A DNA stretch of 18,650 nt from Rickettsiales bacterium (GTDB lineage Bacteria > Pseudomonadota > Alphaproteobacteria > Rs-D84): contig JAITLD010000042.1 in assembly GCA_031278055.1 (NCBI GenBank), positions 1 to 18,650 of the forward strand. Reading direction: 5' to 3'. Positions 15,034-18,650 of the stretch are shown here, one piece after another. The position numbers were made by a program, and so were the translations under genes. The notes beneath the pieces are model-generated. The model searched no databases and was not told the DNA's origin. It saw only the letters and a list, made by a program, of their open reading frames with translations. The first letter of the stretch is position 1, and the number at the start of each line of letters is the position of its first letter.

Positions 15034-15178
15034 TAAAATCCCATCAAAAAAAATAACAAAAAATCCCAATTCTATGATGATTTAAGAATCTTGTGAGTTA
15101 AAAAAATTATTAATTATCAATTATTAATCAATTAGGCACTGCAATTCTTAACTCATAACTCTGAACTTTTCAAGCCCT

Positions 15179-15198
15179 ATTCCCGCCTACGCGGGAAT
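15179..15198. repeat. 20-base palindrome ATTCCC-N8-GGGAAT, left copy
   Basis: The copy reads ATTCCCGCCTACGCGGGAAT. It matches the ATTCCC-N8-GGGAAT form described as dRS3 in Neisseria, though similar palindromes occur in many Proteobacteria. It is directly followed by a ten-base-stem hairpin (15199-15221) with a TTT loop. Confidence 0.8.
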
Positions 15199-15211
15199 GA
15201 CAAACAACTTT

Positions 15212-15334
15212 GTTGTTTGTCAAAAAATGCTACCCAGTTTTGTTCCACACACTTTTTTTTACAAAAAACGCCAGTTGTTTGTCAAAAAAACGCTACCCAG
15301 TTTTGTTCTATACACTTTTTTACAAAACCCGTCA
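15212..15334. repeat. Two tandem copies of a ~62-base unit
   Basis: The unit beginning GTTGTTTGTCAAAAAA recurs at 15212 and 15274. Both copies contain GCTACCCAGTTTTGTTC, then ACACTTTTTT and ACAAAA, with small indels and substitutions. The block sits between the two inner palindromes. It has frames open only over short lengths, and I see no protein in it. Confidence 0.8.
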
Positions 15335-15344
15335 GGGTTTTGTC

Positions 15345-15364
15345 ATTCCCGCGTAGGCGGGAAT
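15345..15364. repeat. 20-base palindrome ATTCCC-N8-GGGAAT, right copy
   Basis: The copy reads ATTCCCGCGTAGGCGGGAAT, the exact reverse complement of the left copy at 15179. A nine-base-stem hairpin (15322-15343, loop GTCA) abuts it. Identity between the two 30-base arms is complete. Confidence 0.8.
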
Positions 15365-15457
15365 AGGGTCTATTTTATTGAAACATGGAAACTGACAAGA
15401 GAGTTAAAAGTTATGAGTTAAAAGTTCAGAGTTCATAGAGCCTAATTAGATTGATAA

Positions 15458-16558
15458 TTAATTGTTAATTCTCTTAATAGTCTGCCAGACTGACCGTTTT
15501 TGATTATGCTCTTCCAACGTTCTTGAAAAGGTATGCCCGCCCGTTCCATCCGCGACGAAATAATAATAATTGGTATCCGCGGGAAACAATACCGCCTTTA
15601 TAGCGGCAATTCCAACATTTGCAATCGGCGCGGGCGGCAGACCCTTGTTTCTGTATGTGTTATACGGGCTCATTATACGCAAATGTTTCGACAGCAGCGG
15701 CTTTTCCCGCATGTCGCCCAAACGGCCGGTAATGGCGTACACAACCGTCGGGTCGGCCTGCAATCGCATTTTTTTTCTCAGGCGATTCAAATAGACCGAC
15801 GCAACCATCGGCATTTCGGCCGCCTTTGCGGTTTCTTTTTGCACTATTGAAGCCAAGGTTATCACGTCATTCCAATTTTCAAGCGGGCTGGGCAATGAAA
15901 ATGAAACGCTCGCGTCCGCGTATTTGTTTTTAACCTGCTCCATTTTTTTCGCCATCAAATCCATCACTGTCGACCGGCCAGTTCCCTTGGAGACAACGTA
16001 AGTGTCGGGAAATAATTCGCCGTCATTGTAATTGCGGTCAATTTCTCCTTTCAAAAACGGATTTGTTTTCAAAAGATTCTCTATCTGCTTGACGGTCAGC
16101 CCCTCTGGAATCGTTATAGAAGCGCTGGCAACCTCGCCGCGCGTCGTCATGCGCGCCAAACGCCATACGCTTGCGCCGGCGGGAAAATCATAGGTTCCGG
16201 CCATCACCTTGTTGCCATACAGCATGACGAAAAATCCGAACGCCGCGCCCTGCCCCAAATCCCGCGCAACAGTCGATACGCCGACGCCCCGCCTTATCTC
16301 GTAAGACCTTGGAAACGGAACGACGGATTTAAGAAACAAAAGATAACAGGCGACGGACAAAACGACGGCCGCCAAACCGATAACGCATGGCAGAAAATGA
16401 AACCGGCGCGCCGGAATTTTTTGCGGCGGATTTCTATTCTTTTTCGCCGCTGTCTTCTTTGGGACCTTGCGCGGGACTCTGCGTTTGACCGCCACCGATT
16501 TTTCTTTCGGTTTTTTCGCGTTCCGCGCCCTAGGTTTCGTGTTTTGTTTTTTTACCAT
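15458..16558 (-). CDS. mltG: Endolytic murein transglycosylase MltG
   Basis: MltG is an inner-membrane lytic transglycosylase that cuts nascent glycan strands and terminates their elongation. The product is 366 residues from the ATG at 16558 (369 from an in-frame ATG at 16567). It has a 50-residue lysine/arginine-rich cytosolic tail, one membrane helix (about 55-76) and the YceG-like domain. Landmarks are IPEGLTVKQI, ELFPDTY, ASIVQKETA with the catalytic glutamate (E242 from this start), LQADPTVVYA, SPYNTY and GLPPAPIANVG. Neither start has a ribosome site. The promoter position suggests a leaderless mRNA beginning at the 16558 ATG. The common neighbours pabC or tmk are absent. Confidence 0.93.
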   Translation of the reverse strand: MVKKQNTKPRARNAKKPKEKSVAVKRRVPRKVPKKTAAKKNRNPPQKIPARRFHFLPCVIGLAAVVLSVACYLLFLKSVVPFPRSYEIRRGVGVSTVARDLGQGAAFGFFVMLYGNKVMAGTYDFPAGASVWRLARMTTRGEVASASITIPEGLTVKQIENLLKTNPFLKGEIDRNYNDGELFPDTYVVSKGTGRSTVMDLMAKKMEQVKNKYADASVSFSLPSPLENWNDVITLASIVQKETAKAAEMPMVASVYLNRLRKKMRLQADPTVVYAITGRLGDMREKPLLSKHLRIMSPYNTYRNKGLPPAPIANVGIAAIKAVLFPADTNYYYFVADGTGGHTFSRTLEEHNQKRSVWQTIKRINN

Positions 16559-16586
16559 GGACAACATTATATTTTCTTGTTAGAAT
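16558..16586 (+). promoter_or_regulatory. Probable promoter of the lipoprotein gene
   Basis: TGGACA (16558-16563) and TAGAAT (16581-16586) are 17 bases apart, giving a start near 16593 and a leader of about 20 bases before the ATG at 16613. It overlaps the mltG promoter on the other strand, and its -35 box covers the mltG start codon. Confidence 0.6.
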
Positions 16587-16594
16587 AAAAACAA
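16566..16594 (-). promoter_or_regulatory. Probable promoter of mltG
   Basis: On the minus strand TTGTTT (16589-16594) and a perfect TATAAT (16566-16571) are 17 bases apart. The predicted start at about 16558-16559 coincides with the ATG at 16558, implying a leaderless transcript. The region has no Shine-Dalgarno sequence. Confidence 0.55.
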
Positions 16595-16612
16595 ATAAAA
16601 AAAGGACCATCT

Positions 16613-17002
16613 ATGAAAAAATCGCCGCTTTTTTCCTGCCTGCTGGTTGCAGCATGCGCGACAACCACTTTCACGCCATTTGACGGCAATAAAGTCCAGA
16701 TTGGCGCGGGCGGTTTTATAAAGGCGAACTATAAGGGAATTTCCGTTTACGAATCAGGTTTGCCGCAGGGAAAAAAGTGCGAAGTGCTTGGAATGGTGAC
16801 CGACGACCATCAGTTCGATAATGACCAATACGGCGCAATTGCCGAGAAAATCGCCCCTTACGGCGGCAATGTGATTGTCATGTATAAAAAGGAAACAAAA
16901 ACCACCGGCGCCACGCACTTCGGCCCGGCGGATTCGATTGTAACATTCTCGTCCTTAGATACAGAGGATATCGCGACATATACCGTTTATAAATGCAAAT
17001 GA
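16613..17002 (+). CDS. Small lipoprotein, possibly RcsF/DUF4156-like
   Basis: The 129-residue product has a lipoprotein signal (MKKSPLFSCLLVAAC) with lipobox VAAC and lipidation expected at Cys15. The mature part has KKCEVLGMVTDD, then a helix AIAEKIAPYGGNVIVMY, and ends with YTVYKCK. Cys56 and Cys128 could form a disulfide. The pattern of a C..LG.V strand, a helix and G.N.V resembles the DUF4156/RcsF-type lipoprotein fold, but this is only a pattern impression. AGGA lies six bases before the ATG. It is the only plus-strand protein gene here, divergent from mltG and convergent with dnaN. Whether it works with MltG in the envelope is unknown. Confidence 0.8.
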   Translation: MKKSPLFSCLLVAACATTTFTPFDGNKVQIGAGGFIKANYKGISVYESGLPQGKKCEVLGMVTDDHQFDNDQYGAIAEKIAPYGGNVIVMYKKETKTTGATHFGPADSIVTFSSLDTEDIATYTVYKCK

Positions 17003-17050
17003 TATCGTGCTTAACAGACAACACTGAATATCCCACGTCTGCGGCGAAAC

Positions 17051-17069
17051 CGCCATTCGGCGAATTTTT
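17051..17069 (+). terminator. Weak terminator candidate between the lipoprotein gene and dnaN
   Basis: CGCC-ATTC-GGCG followed by AATTTTTA forms a short stem with a T-run on the plus strand, and it runs into the dnaN stop codon. An overlapping GCGG/CCGC stem lies just left. The stem is only four bases, so function is uncertain. Confidence 0.35.
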
Positions 17070-18198
17070 ACACCCTCATCGGCATTAGAATGAACAGCGA
17101 ATCGGTATCTTTTACAGTCGATTTAAGAAGGGTCGGACTCAAAGCGTCCTGCATGGCCATTGTCAGCTTTTCGCCGCCAACTTGATTCGCGATATCAAGC
17201 AAAAAGCGCAAGTTGAACGAAATCGCGAAATTGTCGTCGTTGTTGTATTCGATATCCATTTCTTCGGTTCCCGCAACCGCGTTCCCGTCGTCCTTGCTGG
17301 ATACGCTCGCAACCAATTTATTCATAGAGAATGACAGCTGTACCGGTTTTGTCTTGTCATTGCTGGCCGCCGAAACCAAATCAATCGCGTGTATGAATTC
17401 TTTGGTTTTCAACGTCGCAATCTTTTCGTTCGACTTTGGAATGACAATTCTGTAATTTGGATATTGCGCGTCGACCAACTTGCTGGTCAGAATCGCGCTA
17501 CCAATTGTAAAACGCGCCTTGGTGTCGGATAATTCGACAATCACGTCGTCGACCTTGACATCCGACAGCAAATTGGAAACTTCGGCAACCAAGCGGCGCG
17601 GCAAAATGACCGACGGCATCGATTCGCTACCTGCGGGCGCGCCGATTGAACAAAGAGCCAATCGCTGCGAATCTGTGGCGACAGCGGTCAGCTTTTTATC
17701 ATCGGTTATATGAAAATAAATTCCGCCGAGATGATACCGGACATCATCGGTCGGAATCGCAAACTTGGTCTGATTTATAAGTCGGGCCAACTCATCCGTA
17801 TTCATTGTGAATTTCACAGTTGCGGTCGGCGCCACCATCGACGGGAAATTGTCGGCCGATATTGTCTGAAATTTGAAAACCGAGCGGCCGCTTGACACGA
17901 CAAATTCGCCGATTTCCGACAATTTTACTTTGATTTCAGCGTCTTCCGGCAATTTCCGGACAAAATCATAGAACATCTGGACAGGTATCGTGATTGCGCC
18001 CGCTTGCAGAACGTCAGCGTTGACATGTTCCACCAATTCCAAATCGACATTCGTCGCGGTCAGGACCAAATCGGTCGCATTCCCCTCGATTTTCACGTTG
18101 GACAGAATCGGAAGAGTGTTTCTCTTCTCGATGATTGACTGCATGTGTCCCAGCGCGGCGACCAGCGATTGTCTGAAAACCGAAAACTCCAAACTCAT
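17068..18198 (-). CDS. dnaN: DNA polymerase III beta subunit (sliding clamp)
   Basis: The clamp dimer encircles DNA and tethers polymerase III and other clamp-binding partners. The 376-residue product starts MSLEFSVFRQSLVAALGHMQ and has the conserved IIEKRNTLPILSNV near the N-terminus. It has three clamp repeats and ends SLFILMPMRV, the family C-terminus that forms part of the binding pocket. E. coli DnaN is 366 residues. AGGAG lies eight bases before the ATG. It is not next to dnaA or recF here; it lies after tRNA-Thr and converges with the lipoprotein gene. Identification is secure. Confidence 0.96.
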   Translation of the reverse strand: MSLEFSVFRQSLVAALGHMQSIIEKRNTLPILSNVKIEGNATDLVLTATNVDLELVEHVNADVLQAGAITIPVQMFYDFVRKLPEDAEIKVKLSEIGEFVVSSGRSVFKFQTISADNFPSMVAPTATVKFTMNTDELARLINQTKFAIPTDDVRYHLGGIYFHITDDKKLTAVATDSQRLALCSIGAPAGSESMPSVILPRRLVAEVSNLLSDVKVDDVIVELSDTKARFTIGSAILTSKLVDAQYPNYRIVIPKSNEKIATLKTKEFIHAIDLVSAASNDKTKPVQLSFSMNKLVASVSSKDDGNAVAGTEEMDIEYNNDDNFAISFNLRFLLDIANQVGGEKLTMAMQDALSPTLLKSTVKDTDSLFILMPMRV

Positions 18199-18246
18199 AA
18201 TAAAATCTCCTTTCGGGCCTTTCTCTCTATTCCCGCGTCATTTTGA

Positions 18247-18276
18247 AGAATAGCAAAAAAAACGCTTGCTATGCAA
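18247..18276 (-). promoter_or_regulatory. Probable extended -10 promoter of dnaN
   Basis: On the minus strand TGCTATTCT provides an extended -10 (TATTCT at 18247-18252). A TTGCAT lies 18 bases further upstream (18271-18276). That -35 region is inside the hairpin of the tRNA terminator. The leader would be about 45 bases. Confidence 0.5.
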
Positions 18277-18288
18277 GCAGTTTTTTTT
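18254..18288 (-). terminator. Intrinsic terminator after tRNA-Thr
   Basis: GCTTGC (18264-18269) and GCAAGC (18273-18278) pair around a TAT loop. The stem is extended by an A-run on the left and a T-run on the right, giving eight T residues on the minus strand. It should end the tRNA-Thr transcript before dnaN and could act in both directions. Confidence 0.8.
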
Positions 18289-18301
18289 GACCAGGACCAG
18301 A

Positions 18302-18322
18302 TTTGGAAAAAAATTTTCCAAA
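18302..18322. repeat. Perfect nine-base inverted repeat
   Basis: TTTGGAAAA and TTTTCCAAA surround an AAA spacer, between the tRNA 3' end and its terminator. It could aid processing of the tRNA trailer or be a protein site. No T-run follows on the transcribed strand. Confidence 0.5.
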
Positions 18323-18336
18323 AGCAGCCGAAACGC

Positions 18337-18410
18337 TGGTGCCTGCAACAAGAGTCGAACTTGTCTTTCATCCTTACCAAGGATGTGTACTACCGATGTA
18401 CTATGCAGGC
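18337..18410 (-). tRNA. tRNA-Thr (anticodon GGT), CCA encoded
   Basis: The minus-strand sequence folds as a cloverleaf. The acceptor is GCCTGCA with TGCAGGC, and the D-arm is GTAC with its GTAC partner and a GG in the loop. The anticodon stem CATCC/GGATG has loop TTGGTAA giving GGT. A four-base variable loop follows, then T-stem ACAAG/CTTGT with loop TTCGACT. The discriminator is A and CCA follows in the DNA. It decodes ACC and ACT threonine codons. Confidence 0.93.
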
Positions 18411-18445
18411 GGGTCTATAAAAATCTGACTTTTCGATATCAGGTA

Positions 18446-18476
18446 TCTGTATGCCAATTGGCGAACAGCGCCAATT
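18446..18476 (-). promoter_or_regulatory. Possible tRNA-Thr promoter overlapping a perfect hairpin
   Basis: AATTGGCG (18456-18463) and CGCCAATT (18469-18476) are perfect inverted arms around five bases. On the minus strand TTGGCG (18469-18474) lies 17 bases from TACAGA (18446-18451), a weak -35/-10 pair about 29 bases before the mature tRNA. The rest of 18477-18540 holds nothing I recognise. Confidence 0.35.
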
Positions 18477-18560
18477 ATAAACATAAAAATATGAAAGGCA
18501 ATCGGAATTTTAATTTGCGTTCCTGCAAAAAATAAAAAATTACCTCAGGTAAAAAATGAA

Positions 18561-18587
18561 CCCCGCAGACACAAAGGCTTTGCGGGG
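18561..18587 (-). terminator. Terminator-like hairpin at the right edge
   Basis: CCCCGCA (18561-18567) pairs with TGCGGGG (18581-18587) around a 13-base loop. On the minus strand it is followed by TTCATTTTTT, so it probably ends a leftward gene lying beyond the window. A short open frame ending at 18631 could be that gene's last codons, but this cannot be shown. Confidence 0.6.
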
Positions 18588-18650
18588 CATTTGTTTTGAT
18601 TCGCCGATTTCTATGACTATATTATGTAACTTATACCTCTTCCACATTAT

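Larger units (their letters stand above)
15107..15476. repeat. Nested composite inverted repeat filling the OMP-mltG gap
   Basis: Three modules occur in the same order inward from both ends. The outer one is AT-rich, ending AATTAGGC (near 15107-15139 on the left, about 15440-15476 in reverse on the right). The middle one has AACTCATAAC and CTCTGAACTTTT. The inner one is a perfect 30-base inverted pair (15175-15204 and 15339-15368). The right outer arm includes the last codons and stop of mltG. No protein gene is convincing here. It looks like a composite non-coding repeat, comparable in style to MITE or REP/BIME elements. Confidence 0.75.

Noticed and set aside
15197..15421. 74-codon plus-strand frame in the repeat region
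   Set aside because: Its repetitive peptide (two similar LPSFV segments) simply reflects the 62-base tandem DNA repeat.
18540..18650. Open minus-strand frame at the right edge running through the terminator hairpin
   Set aside because: It contains the whole hairpin and has no recognisable residues. A frame stopping at 18631 is an equally good candidate for the neighbouring gene's end.
1..18650. CRISPR arrays, transposase genes or prophage genes
   Set aside because: None seen. The only tandem repeat is the two-copy 62-base unit, and no mobile-element protein is encoded.

Overview
The window is dominated by one long leftward ribosomal-protein gene cluster (about 14.0 kb down to base 1, minus strand). 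It is the fused str, S10 and spc operons: rpsL, rpsG, fusA, tuf, rpsJ, rplC, rplD, rplW, rplB, rpsS, rplV, rpsC, rplP, rpmC, rplN, rpsQ, rplX, rplE, rpsN, rpsH, rplF and the start of rplR. To its right lie a small outer-membrane beta-barrel gene, a repeat-rich gap, mltG, a divergent small lipoprotein gene, dnaN and a tRNA-Thr(GGT). The protein sequences (L3, L4, L22, S19, the zinc-free long S14, DnaN) look alphaproteobacterial, and a Gram-negative envelope is supported by the OMP, the lipoprotein and MltG. An uncultured or host-associated alphaproteobacterium is my inference; the species cannot be told from this window.

The unusual part is inside the ribosomal cluster. At least seven small open reading frames (35 to 78 codons), plus one weaker 31-codon candidate, sit in gaps between ribosomal-protein genes where other bacteria have none: rpsL/rpsG, rplW/rplB, rpsS/rplV, rplN/rpsQ, rpsQ/rplX, rplX/rplE and rpsN/rpsH. 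They are on the operon strand and fill their gaps almost exactly. Several begin a few bases after the preceding stop codon with a Shine-Dalgarno sequence, and two end in ATGA overlaps with the next ribosomal gene. I recognise none of them. Two look membrane-associated, one looks like a short coiled coil, and two are cysteine-bearing. In the same stretch the gene order is altered: rpsQ lies after rplN (rpmC-rplN-rpsQ-rplX) instead of the near-universal rpmC-rpsQ-rplN-rplX.

Control: a strong sigma70-type promoter lies about 210 bases upstream of rpsL, with an inverted repeat in the leader. A second strong promoter lies between fusA and tuf. A 25-base-arm hairpin separates tuf from rpsJ. No terminator is seen inside the cluster.

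Right part: the OMP gene has its own promoter and ends in a strong terminator. Bases 15107-15476 form a nested inverted repeat with a perfect 30-base inverted pair at its core and a 62-base tandem duplication inside it. mltG and the lipoprotein gene diverge from overlapping promoters, and mltG may be leaderless. The dnaN promoter appears to be embedded in the terminator that follows tRNA-Thr.
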